5,934 bases of DNA from Verrucomicrobiales bacterium (GTDB lineage: Bacteria > Verrucomicrobiota > Verrucomicrobiia > Limisphaerales > F1-80-MAGS106). Under the pieces are notes generated by a model, which worked only from the letters and a program-made list of their open reading frames with translations, was not told where the DNA came from and searched no databases. Both the position numbers and the translations under genes were made by a program. The stretch spans positions 1 to 5,934 of the forward strand of contig CANLCA010000212.1 of the NCBI GenBank assembly GCA_947487925.1, read 5' to 3'. Positions 1-5,934 of this stretch are shown one piece after another (position 1 is the stretch's first letter; the number at the start of each line of letters is the position of its first letter).

Positions 1-161
1 CAGAGTACGTGTTCGGTGGCTGTCCAATGAATTGGAGGTTTGGTTTCACCGGAGAGACCTTGTGCCGTTGGTCCGCGGAACTGGGGCCAGTTTTCCGCGC
101 AAGCGACTTCGGCGGTGAGGAATACCAGTGCCGCCGACATGAGAATGGAATGTTGTTTCAT
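1..161 (-). CDS. Secreted PQQ-like beta-propeller repeat protein, N-terminal fragment
   Basis: Reading the minus strand from the ATG at 161-159 gives 53 codons open to the window edge, so only the N-terminus is present. Residues 1-22 form a type I signal peptide: a short polar start (MKQHS), a hydrophobic core around residues 6-17, and an A-C-A cleavage site before E23. The Cys at 21 lacks a proper lipobox because E18 sits at the -3 position, so a lipoprotein is unlikely. The mature start is 'ENWPQFRGPTAQGLSGE', followed by 'IHWTATEHVLW'. This is the characteristic opening of PQQ-like (BamB-like) beta-propeller proteins that are abundant in Planctomycetota and Verrucomicrobiota. These are exported proteins; some are dehydrogenase-like, but many have no known activity, and nothing visible here indicates a substrate. 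An AAGGGA Shine-Dalgarno lies 7 nt upstream of the ATG and supports this start. The gene is divergent from the DUF4126 gene. Family call is confident; function is unknown. Confidence 0.85.
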   Translation of the reverse strand, partial: MKQHSILMSAALVFLTAEVACAENWPQFRGPTAQGLSGETKPPIHWTATEHVL

Positions 162-340
162 GGCTAAGTCCCTTCATCTTGGATTGAAACACGGGGTGTG
201 CTCAAGAAAGATCGAATTCCGAAGTGGTGGGTTTTGACGGGGCCAGTGATCCCTACCCGAGTTTTTCAACCGACGGTGAGAGCCCGGGTCGTAGCGGATT
301 TTTGAAACCAACTCACGACCTTTTGTGTCCTTACCGAACT
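162..340. other. Divergent intergenic region with a weak inverted repeat
   Basis: This 179 bp region separates the leftward PQQ-like gene from the rightward DUF4126 gene, so promoters for both should lie here. I could not identify a convincing -35/-10 pair on either strand. A TTGACG hexamer at 234-239 has no acceptable -10 partner at 16-18 nt. The only visible structure is an imperfectly placed inverted repeat: GGTCGT at 287-292 matches ACGACC at 315-320, with a 22 nt spacer and TTTT directly after. It could be a leader hairpin ahead of the DUF4126 gene or chance. The frame of the DUF4126 gene is open back to a GTG at 224, but the extra residues do not look like part of the protein. Confidence 0.5.
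169..174 (-). promoter_or_regulatory. Ribosome binding site of the PQQ-like protein gene
   Basis: On the minus strand AAGGGA ends 7 nt before the ATG at 161. It is the clearest Shine-Dalgarno sequence in the window, and it fixes the start of the leftward gene. Confidence 0.65.
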
Positions 341-913
341 ATGGACATCTTGCTCAGCTTTTTCATCGGATTGGGACTCAGCGCCTCTTGCGGGTTTCGT
401 GTTTTTGTGCCGTTGCTCATCATCAGCGTTGCGGCGTTCTCCGGCCAAATGACTTTGGCGCCTGGGTTTGCCTGGATAGGTTCTTCTCCTGCGGTGATTG
501 CTTTTGGGATCGCCACGCTGCTCGAGGTTGGGGGGTATTATTTTCCGTGCGTGGACAACATTTTGGACACGGTGGCGACTCCGGCCGCGGTCGTTGCGGG
601 TTCGATTGCCATGGCTTCTATGGTATCCGGGATGGATCCGTTCTTGCAGTGGGCATTGGCGATTATCGCGGGGGGTGGCGTGGCGGGTCTCATACAAGGC
701 GCCACGGTGGTGACGAGAGCGGCATCGAGCCTCACGACCGGAGGGGTTTTGAATCCGTTGGTTGCGACCGCGGAGCTCGGGGGGGCGGTCCTCGGTAGCG
801 TCTTGTCGATGGCTGCGCCGATATTCATGGCCGTGTTAGTGACTGTGGCGATTCTTCTGATCTCCGTTTGGTTTTCGAGGAGGAAGGCGACATTGGTGGC
901 ATCGAGGGCCTGA
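341..913 (+). CDS. DUF4126 family integral membrane protein
   Basis: This 190-residue protein is strongly hydrophobic and matches, by recognition, the DUF4126 family of bacterial inner-membrane proteins of unknown function. Hydrophobic segments lie at about residues 2-17, 20-34, 49-65, 80-97, 101-120 and 155-178, suggesting five or six membrane passes. Conserved-looking features are the 'CGFRVFVPLL' stretch (17-26), 'YYFPCVDNILDTVATPAA' (67-84) with its charged D72/D76 between hydrophobic segments, the Gly-rich 'AGGGVAGLIQG' (110-120), and 'GGVLNP' (134-139). The C-terminus ends in a basic tail (SRRKATLVASRA), probably cytoplasmic. I chose the ATG at 341 because it begins directly with the first hydrophobic segment. 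The longer GTG start at 224 adds 39 polar, low-complexity residues that have no family counterpart. No clear Shine-Dalgarno precedes 341. The serine acetyltransferase gene follows after 123 bp, so co-transcription is possible but not shown. Family call is strong; the role is unknown. Confidence 0.85.
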   Translation: MDILLSFFIGLGLSASCGFRVFVPLLIISVAAFSGQMTLAPGFAWIGSSPAVIAFGIATLLEVGGYYFPCVDNILDTVATPAAVVAGSIAMASMVSGMDPFLQWALAIIAGGGVAGLIQGATVVTRAASSLTTGGVLNPLVATAELGGAVLGSVLSMAAPIFMAVLVTVAILLISVWFSRRKATLVASRA

Positions 914-1036
914 GTTTTGATGGTAGCCAGTCCCAGGACGCTGTTTTTTCAAGAATCCAAGGAATCCTATGGCTGAATAAAACTGGGTGCTCAGGCTCGA
1001 CAGCCTCTTGCCTTTGGCCGCAAGCTCCAGGATACT
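914..1036. other. Intergenic spacer between the DUF4126 and serine acetyltransferase genes
   Basis: This 123 bp stretch contains no plausible gene. The only hairpin I see is short: AGGCT (993-997), a CGAC loop, then AGCCT (1002-1006). It is not followed by a real T-tract (the downstream sequence is CTTGCCTTTGG), so I do not call it a terminator. A purine-rich AGGA at 1029-1032 sits just before the next gene and probably serves as its ribosome binding site. Confidence 0.4.
1029..1032 (+). promoter_or_regulatory. Probable ribosome binding site of the serine acetyltransferase gene
   Basis: AGGA lies 4 nt before the GTG at 1037 and 10 nt before a second in-frame GTG at 1043. The spacing suits 1043 at least as well as 1037, so the N-terminus is uncertain by two residues. 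Confidence 0.4.
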
Positions 1037-1966
1037 GTGGTTGTGAACGTGACCGTTACACAGCTCACGGAACAGATCATAGCCTCCTACGCGAGGGTGG
1101 GAGGCATCAACCACATCGACGGAAAGAATCTGCCTTCCAAGTTTGCCATCGCACAGATCACGGTCGACCTATTGCAACTGCTCTTTCCGGGTTTTTTCCA
1201 AGATCGCCCGGTTCACTCTTCAGAAATCAAGGTAGAGACAGCAACCCTCATGCTTTCGGTGGCAGAACGACTCGAGGACGAGATTCATAAGAGCCTTGAA
1301 AGCTCTAGTAATCAACAGCCTAGAAGCCGGGATCAACTCCGGAAAGAGGCCCACCATCATACGATGGAGTTTTTGAGTCAACTTCCGCGGGTTCGTGATG
1401 TGTTGCAGACAGACGTCGAGGCTGCTTTTAATGGTGATCCAGCCGCTCTGAGTCGCGAAGAGATTATTGTGGCCTACCCTTGCATAGAATCCATTGCTGT
1501 CCAGCGTCTGGCGCATGAATTGTATAATTATCAGGTCTCTTTGATTCCAAGGATTATGACGGAATGGGCCCACGGGCGCACCGGCATGGACCTGCATCCT
1601 GGAGCGCGAATAGGGACCCACTTTTTCGTGGACCACTGCACGGGTACAGTCGTTGGCGAAACCTGCATCATCGGGAACCATGTGAAGATGTTCCATGGAG
1701 TCACACTGGGGGCGACATCGACCTCAGGAGGGCAGCAGCTCAAGGGGGTTAAGAGGCATCCCACTCTTGAGGATCACGTCACGATTTATTCAGGGGCGGT
1801 GATTCTTGGGGGAGACACTGTGGTGGGCACGGGGAGCACGATCGGTGGCAACGTCTTTCTGACTCATAGCGTCCCGCCGAACTCACTCGTGCTTGCGGAT
1901 GAGTTAAAAATGAAAATCATGAACAAACGAGAACGGGCGGCTCTGGTGGTTGACTTTCAGATTTGA
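1037..1966 (+). CDS. cysE: Serine O-acetyltransferase (long, EpsC-like CysE)
   Basis: This enzyme transfers acetyl from acetyl-CoA to L-serine, giving O-acetylserine, the precursor for cysteine synthesis in the cytoplasm. The protein has 309 residues, longer than E. coli CysE (273) and typical of the form annotated as EpsC. Residues 1-170 are the helical N-terminal domain, with 'DVEAAFNGDPAA' at 126-137; D134 fits the substrate-contacting Asp92 of E. coli. Residues 185-285 form the left-handed beta-helix of hexapeptide repeats. The active-site pattern is intact: D185 in 'MDLHPGARIG' and D199-H200 in 'FFVDHCTGTVVGET' keep the 14-residue spacing of E. coli D143 and D157-H158. H241 in 'VKRHP' matches His193. 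'FHGVTLGA' (219-226) is the coenzyme A side. The Gly-rich loop 'STSGGQQLKGVKRHP' is longer than in E. coli. The C-terminus ends in Ile, as in partners of CysK. The start may be GTG 1037 or GTG 1043. The next gene begins 6 nt downstream, suggesting one transcript. Confidence 0.9.
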   Translation: MVVNVTVTQLTEQIIASYARVGGINHIDGKNLPSKFAIAQITVDLLQLLFPGFFQDRPVHSSEIKVETATLMLSVAERLEDEIHKSLESSSNQQPRSRDQLRKEAHHHTMEFLSQLPRVRDVLQTDVEAAFNGDPAALSREEIIVAYPCIESIAVQRLAHELYNYQVSLIPRIMTEWAHGRTGMDLHPGARIGTHFFVDHCTGTVVGETCIIGNHVKMFHGVTLGATSTSGGQQLKGVKRHPTLEDHVTIYSGAVILGGDTVVGTGSTIGGNVFLTHSVPPNSLVLADELKMKIMNKRERAALVVDFQI

Positions 1967-1972
1967 AGCTTT

Positions 1973-4237
1973 GTGAAACCCATCAAACCTCGGTTCCTGA
2001 CCGCGATCACCCTGCTGTGCTTAATTTCTTCCTGGAACTCGTTCGCGCTGGTGTCCGCCCTGTCAGCGGAAAAACGTCCTGCTAAAGCAGCCCGGGAATC
2101 CGCCCCTCCGCGAGGTAAAGCCGGGAAGGTTCTGGAAGGTATCGAATCCCTGACAGCGAGGGTTCAATCTTCCGTGGTCACCATTACATCCACGGCGCGA
2201 GACGGAGGGCAAGGAGGCGTCGGAACCGGGTTCGTGATCGATGCCTCAGGATTGATCGCCACGTGTTTGCATGTTGTCGGCGAAGGCCGGACCACTTCGA
2301 TCCAGCTGGGCGCGGGAAACATCCTCGAAATGACGGGGATGTACGCCTGGGATCGGAAGTTGGACCTGGCGATCATTCGAGTGAAAACCGGGGGGCTGTC
2401 CGCCCTTCCTCTGGGGGACTCAGCAACTCAGGCCCAGGGGACCTCAGTCATTGCCGTCGGCAATCCCCTGGGGCTTCGGCACAGTGTTGTTCAGGGGTTG
2501 ATCTCCGCCAAACGCGAGTTTGATGGAGTGGAGATGCTCCAGCTTGCTATCCCTGTAGAACCGGGAAACAGCGGAGGTCCCGTGATCGACCGGGAGGGTC
2601 GTGTTCAAGGAATTCTCTCCATGAAATCCGCTCTGTCCCCAAACCTGGGTTTCGCCATTCCTGTCGATGCCCTGAAGACTTTGCTCGAAAAACCCAATCC
2701 GGTTCCGTTGGAGCGTTGGCGGTCTCTTAATGCATTGGATTCGGCAACCTGGGCTGTGTCTTCTGGCGCGAATTGGACACAACGCCCCGGACGCATCGAG
2801 GTTTCTGGAATGGGTTCCGGTTTTGGCGGTCGAACTCTCTGCTTAGCGGTTCGGGCGGTTCCTGGACCGGTTTGCGAGCTCTCAGTCCTCGTGCGGCTTG
2901 GGACAGAAGAAGGCGCAGCGGGACTGGTGTTTGGGTCCGATGGAGCTGACAAGCATTACGGATTCTACCCTTCAGCCGGCCAGTTGCGCCTCACGCGATT
3001 TGATGGGCCGACCGTTTTTAACTGGAACATCCTTAACCAGGTCAGCAGCAGCGCCTACAGGCCTGGAGCGTGGAATGAACTCAAAGTGCGCCATGAGGAG
3101 GGCCGCATCCGCTGTTTCGTCAACGGACAACTGGTGATCGAGTCCAACGATCAGGGTCTGCCCATGGGCCGAGTTGGCTTGGTTGCATTTAGGGAAACTC
3201 CGGCCACATTCCGATCCTTCTTGGCCGGTTCGCAACTCAAAGCAGAGGTTCCGTTGGATGGTGAAGCTCTCCGCGCGCTAATTGGCAAGCCCGTTTCCCC
3301 TGAAACGGCGCACCTCCGTTCGCATTCTGGGACCTCCCAGGCCCTTCACGAGCGCGCTGCTGAGTTGGAAAAGGAGGCTCGGCAGCTCAAAGCCCTCGCT
3401 TCTGAGATCCATCAGGAACGCATCCAAACAGAGCTCGCCTCCCTTTTTAAGCAGGATGAGGCCGGGGTGGATCTCGCGCAGGCGGCGCTTTTGGTAGCCA
3501 AACTCGACAACCCGGAGTTGGACGTCGAGGCTTACCGTGCCGAGATTGGAAGGATGGCCGCGGAAATTTCAACTCGCTTCGGCCTCGAAGCGCCTCTGGT
3601 CGATCGTTTTCGAGTGCTCGGAGACTACCTTTTCAAGGAGAACGGCTTCCACGGCAGCCGGACGGAGTACTATGATCGAGCTAATAGCTATCTGAGCTCT
3701 GTGATCGACGATCGTGAAGGGATTCCCATCACGCTTTCGATTCTCTATATGGAGTTGGCCCGTGCCATTGGCGCGACCAATGTTGTGGGGATTCCTTTAC
3801 CGGGGCATTTTGTCGTCAAACAAACAACTCCCTCCCCGAGTGCAGGCCTCATCGATGTTTTCGATGGAGGGCGGACGCTGACATATGCCGAGGCTGATGC
3901 GCTTGCCTCTTCGCATTCCGAAGTGCCAGTGCGCAGTGAATTCATGGCTCCCGCGACAAAAAAGGAAATTGTGATTCGCATGCTGCGAAATCTGCACGCA
4001 TTGGCCATGGAATCTGAAACTGGAGCCCGTTCCCTGCGCTATATGGATACCCTGCTGGCTCTCTCGCCAACGTCCGCTCAGGACCGCCTGGCGCGGGCAC
4101 GGTATCGATTGCAGAAGGGATTGGTCGCGCCAGCTCGCGAGGATGTCAAGTGGTTGCTCGACAACGCTCCCGACGGGATCGATTTGGAGCGCGTTGCGGA
4201 ATTTTATAGATCCCTGCAATCAACTCGTTCCTTCTGA
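1973..4237 (+). CDS. Exported HtrA-like trypsin / jelly-roll / SirB1-type transglutaminase-like fusion protein
   Basis: This 754-residue protein has several domains. Residues 1-29 are a Sec signal peptide (basic start, hydrophobic core 9-29, likely cut after V-S-A). Residues about 55-240 are a trypsin-like S1C domain of the HtrA/DegP type with a full triad: H100 in 'ATCLHVVGEG', D131 in 'LDLAIIRV', S200 in 'PVEPGNSGGPV'. No PDZ domain follows. Residues about 245-422 resemble a concanavalin/LamG or DUF1080-type jelly roll, with 'AGLVFGSDGADKHYGFY' and 'WNELKVRHEEGRIRCFVNG'. Residues 455-490 are Glu/Lys-rich helical linker. Residues about 495-680 match the SirB1/Transglut_core2 family: 'EYYDRANSYLSSVIDDREG', then 'GIPITLSILYMELARAIG', 'PLPGHFVV' (H612) and 'IDVFDGG' (D628). 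The usual transglutaminase Cys position appears to be Pro585, as in the family. A TPR-like helical tail (about 683-745) ends it. The start is GTG; the next Met is residue 120, which would remove the signal peptide. Probable role: periplasmic or secreted protease with binding modules; substrate unknown. Confidence 0.85.
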   Translation: MKPIKPRFLTAITLLCLISSWNSFALVSALSAEKRPAKAARESAPPRGKAGKVLEGIESLTARVQSSVVTITSTARDGGQGGVGTGFVIDASGLIATCLHVVGEGRTTSIQLGAGNILEMTGMYAWDRKLDLAIIRVKTGGLSALPLGDSATQAQGTSVIAVGNPLGLRHSVVQGLISAKREFDGVEMLQLAIPVEPGNSGGPVIDREGRVQGILSMKSALSPNLGFAIPVDALKTLLEKPNPVPLERWRSLNALDSATWAVSSGANWTQRPGRIEVSGMGSGFGGRTLCLAVRAVPGPVCELSVLVRLGTEEGAAGLVFGSDGADKHYGFYPSAGQLRLTRFDGPTVFNWNILNQVSSSAYRPGAWNELKVRHEEGRIRCFVNGQLVIESNDQGLPMGRVGLVAFRETPATFRSFLAGSQLKAEVPLDGEALRALIGKPVSPETAHLRSHSGTSQALHERAAELEKEARQLKALASEIHQERIQTELASLFKQDEAGVDLAQAALLVAKLDNPELDVEAYRAEIGRMAAEISTRFGLEAPLVDRFRVLGDYLFKENGFHGSRTEYYDRANSYLSSVIDDREGIPITLSILYMELARAIGATNVVGIPLPGHFVVKQTTPSPSAGLIDVFDGGRTLTYAEADALASSHSEVPVRSEFMAPATKKEIVIRMLRNLHALAMESETGARSLRYMDTLLALSPTSAQDRLARARYRLQKGLVAPAREDVKWLLDNAPDGIDLERVAEFYRSLQSTRSF

Positions 4238-4378
4238 CTGCGGGCAGGCTTTTCGGATGAATCCATCTAGGGATTAAAGGATGCCGAACTCCACCGTCGC
4301 CATTCGGTTGTCGTCACGCTCGAAAGGCCCCGGATTCTTCTTGGGTGCTAGAACACGCTTGTGCCGGGCAGAGTTCGA
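4238..4378. other. Intergenic region before the CRTAC1-like gene
   Basis: This 141 bp region shows no gene. A short inverted repeat, AATCC (4260-4264) and GGATT (4271-4275), lacks a T-tract and is too weak to call a terminator. No good -35/-10 pair is visible; TGCTAGAAC around 4347-4355 resembles an extended -10 but has no matching -35. An AGAG at 4370-4373, 5 nt before the next ATG, is a weak ribosome binding site candidate. Confidence 0.4.
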
Positions 4379-5934
4379 ATGAACAAAAAACCTCAAGGGC
4401 CAGCTCAAAGCGACGATGAAGTCATCGGGCGCGCACTCAAGTACTCTCTTGCCCTAGGGGTGCTTATCGCCCTTGCGATTGGCACCACGGTGTTCCTTTG
4501 GAATCGACCCAGTTCGCTCCCAGACAATAGGACCACTCCTTTTTCGCCGCCAGAGTCAAAGGGGCGCTTGATTTGGGACATTCCGAAGGTTTTATTTTCG
4601 AACATCACTCACGAGTCCGGAATCGATTTTGTCCATGAAAATGGGGCCTACGGGGACAAACTCTTGCCGGAAACGATGGGCGCAGGCGTGGCTTTCATCG
4701 ACTTCGACGGCGACGGTGATCAAGACCTTATTTTTGCGAATGGCGCCACATGGCCCTGGCACGACTACGGGAAGCCGAGCCAACCGACCATGGGTGTTTA
4801 CGAGAACGACGGCAAAGGTCGTTTCAGGAACGTCACCAGAGGGTCTGGATTGGAAGCCACGGTCTACGGGATGGGATTAGCTTGCGGGGATTATGACAAC
4901 GACGGACGTGTCGACTTGTTCCTCGCTTCGGTTGGAGGGGGTCACCTATTCCACAACGAGGGCGGCGGACGTTTCAGGGAAGTCACTCAGGAAGCGGGGG
5001 TAGCAGGAGATCCCTCAGATTGGAGCACCAGTTGCTCATGGCTCGATTTCGACAACGACGGCCGTCTCGATCTCTTCGTTTGTAACTATGTCCAGTGGTC
5101 ACGCTCGATTGATTTTGAAGTCGGTTATCAACTTGTGGGGATCGGCCGCGCCTACGGACCTCCGGTGAACTTTCCCGGATCCTTTCCAAGACTCTACCAC
5201 AACGAGGGAGGGGGGAGATTCGTCGAAGTGACCGAGCGTGCGGGGTTGCGAGTCAAGAATCGAGCCACCGGAATCCCAATGGCGAAGTCGCTCGGCGTCG
5301 CCCCTATCGATATCAACAGCGATGGTTGGATTGACCTGATCGTTGCCAACGATACGGTTCAGAATTTTGTATTCACGAATGCGCACGATGGAACTTTTCG
5401 GGAGGTCGGCGCCAGTGCTGGGGTGGCGTTCGATAACTACGGAAGCGCGCGGGGTGCCATGGGGATCGATGCCGCGCGTTTTCAAGAGGATCAGAGCCTC
5501 GGAATATTGATTGGAAATTTTGCCAACGAAATGGCCGCCTTTTATGTTTCGCAGAGGGATCCAATGATCTTCACCGACGAGGCGATCAGCCAAGGGGTTG
5601 GCCCTACGAGTCGCCAGGCATTGACCTTTGGCGTGTTTTTCTTCGATTACGACTTGGATGGCTGGCTGGATCTCTTCACCGCCAATGGCCACATAGAAGA
5701 AGACATCGGCAAGATTCAGAAGAGCCAGCATTACCGACAACCCTCGATGATCTACTGGAATTCCCGCGGCTCGGGTGGGAAGGGTGAGTTTGTCAAGTTG
5801 ACGGAGGAGAACACTGGTGCGGACCTTGTCAAACCCATCGTGGGTCGGGGTTCGGCATTCGCCGATATTGATGGGGACGGTGATCTCGATATCGTGATCT
5901 CCGAAGTCAACGGTCCCCCGTTGCTTTTGAGGAA
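4379..5934 (+). CDS. Membrane-anchored CRTAC1-like FG-GAP/VCBS repeat protein, C-terminus missing
   Basis: The frame is open from the ATG at 4379 to the window end (518 codons plus 2 nt, no stop). Residues 1-18 are polar, 20-41 form one hydrophobic helix ending in 'FLW', and 42-66 are a Pro/Ser-rich linker. This predicts an N-terminal signal anchor with the rest outside the cytoplasm. From residue 72 it is an FG-GAP/VCBS beta-propeller of the CRTAC1 type, opening with 'FSNITHESGIDFVHENGA' and 'LLPETMGAGVAFIDFDGDGD'. Calcium-binding DxDxDG-type loops occur at 108-116, 171-179, 223-231, 311-319 (DINSDGWID, slightly degenerate), 423-431 and 496-504. A further unit near 362-380 has lost the loop. 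Between loops, units like 'LFHNEGGGRFREVTQEAGV' recur. Relatives often end with an ASPIC/UnbV domain, which would lie beyond the window. Function in bacteria is unknown; surface adhesion or binding is an inference. It is separated by 141 bp from the protease gene and may have its own promoter. Confidence 0.88.
   Translation, partial: MNKKPQGPAQSDDEVIGRALKYSLALGVLIALAIGTTVFLWNRPSSLPDNRTTPFSPPESKGRLIWDIPKVLFSNITHESGIDFVHENGAYGDKLLPETMGAGVAFIDFDGDGDQDLIFANGATWPWHDYGKPSQPTMGVYENDGKGRFRNVTRGSGLEATVYGMGLACGDYDNDGRVDLFLASVGGGHLFHNEGGGRFREVTQEAGVAGDPSDWSTSCSWLDFDNDGRLDLFVCNYVQWSRSIDFEVGYQLVGIGRAYGPPVNFPGSFPRLYHNEGGGRFVEVTERAGLRVKNRATGIPMAKSLGVAPIDINSDGWIDLIVANDTVQNFVFTNAHDGTFREVGASAGVAFDNYGSARGAMGIDAARFQEDQSLGILIGNFANEMAAFYVSQRDPMIFTDEAISQGVGPTSRQALTFGVFFFDYDLDGWLDLFTANGHIEEDIGKIQKSQHYRQPSMIYWNSRGSGGKGEFVKLTEENTGADLVKPIVGRGSAFADIDGDGDLDIVISEVNGPPLLLR
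4796..5425 (+). repeat. Repeated protein motif in the CRTAC1-like gene (N-E-G-G-G-R-F-x-E-V-T type)
   Basis: Four copies of the same turn recur in the propeller: 'VYENDGKGRFRNVTRGSGL' (residues 140-158), 'LFHNEGGGRFREVTQEAGV' (190-208), 'LYHNEGGGRFVEVTERAGL' (272-290) and 'VFTNAHDGTFREVGASAGV' (331-349). Each follows a DxDxDG calcium loop by about 15 to 50 residues, which is the normal FG-GAP blade order. The second and third copies are nearly identical in protein but differ at many DNA bases (for example GGCGGCGGACGT against GGAGGGGGGAGA), so they are old repeats held by selection and not a recent duplication. Confidence 0.7.

Noticed and set aside
40..237. Plus-strand 65-codon open frame
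   Set aside because: It lies largely opposite the signal peptide region of the PQQ-like gene on the minus strand and has no recognisable features.
224..340. N-terminal extension of the DUF4126 protein from a GTG at 224
   Set aside because: The 39 extra residues are polar and unlike the family; the ATG at 341 begins right at the first membrane segment.
325..798. Plus-strand 157-codon open frame overlapping the DUF4126 gene
   Set aside because: Its product is rich in Arg, Gly, His and Cys, typical of an out-of-frame translation of GC-rich coding sequence, while the DUF4126 frame is clearly real.
993..1006. Possible terminator hairpin after the DUF4126 gene
   Set aside because: The stem has only five pairs and no T-tract follows.
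1220..1696. Minus-strand 158-codon open frame
   Set aside because: It is antisense to the well-supported acetyltransferase, including its active-site region.
4260..4275. Possible terminator after the protease fusion gene
   Set aside because: AATCC/GGATT is a weak five-pair stem with no T-run; likely chance.
5099..5740. Minus-strand 213-codon open frame
   Set aside because: It is antisense to the CRTAC1-like gene, whose repeats and calcium loops are intact through the same stretch; the antisense protein has no family-like features.
1..5934. Mobile element, CRISPR array, tRNA/rRNA, phage or defence system
   Set aside because: Reading both strands showed no direct repeats with spacers, terminal inverted repeats, transposase motifs or tRNA-like cloverleaf; all sizeable coding regions belong to housekeeping or envelope families.

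Overview
The window reads as ordinary chromosome of a moderately GC-rich Gram-negative bacterium, most likely a Verrucomicrobiota or other PVC-superphylum member. This is inferred from gene content, not from a marker gene: a secreted PQQ-type beta-propeller protein beginning with the 'NWPQFRGP' signature, a CRTAC1-type FG-GAP protein, a DUF4126 membrane protein, and a large exported multidomain protease. GTG starts and weak Shine-Dalgarno sequences are common here.

Layout. Positions 161 to 1 (minus strand) hold the signal peptide and first mature residues of a PQQ-like beta-propeller protein that runs off the left edge. A 179 bp divergent intergenic region follows. On the plus strand come a small DUF4126 integral membrane protein (341-913), a serine O-acetyltransferase of the long EpsC-like type (1037-1966), and, only 6 nt later and in the same reading frame, a 754-residue exported protein (1973-4237). 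That protein joins an HtrA-like trypsin domain, a concanavalin-like jelly-roll domain and a SirB1-type transglutaminase-like domain with a helical tail. After a 141 bp gap without clear signals, a membrane-anchored CRTAC1/FG-GAP repeat protein starts at 4379 and runs off the right edge.

How the genes relate. The acetyltransferase makes O-acetylserine for cysteine synthesis. It is probably co-transcribed with the downstream protease gene because of the 6 nt spacing, but no functional link is evident. The other genes look like cell-envelope or secreted proteins with no shared pathway. I see no RNA genes, CRISPR arrays, insertion sequences, phage genes or defence genes. The most noteworthy item is the domain architecture of the 754-residue protein. 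I found no convincing evidence of a wholly new system.
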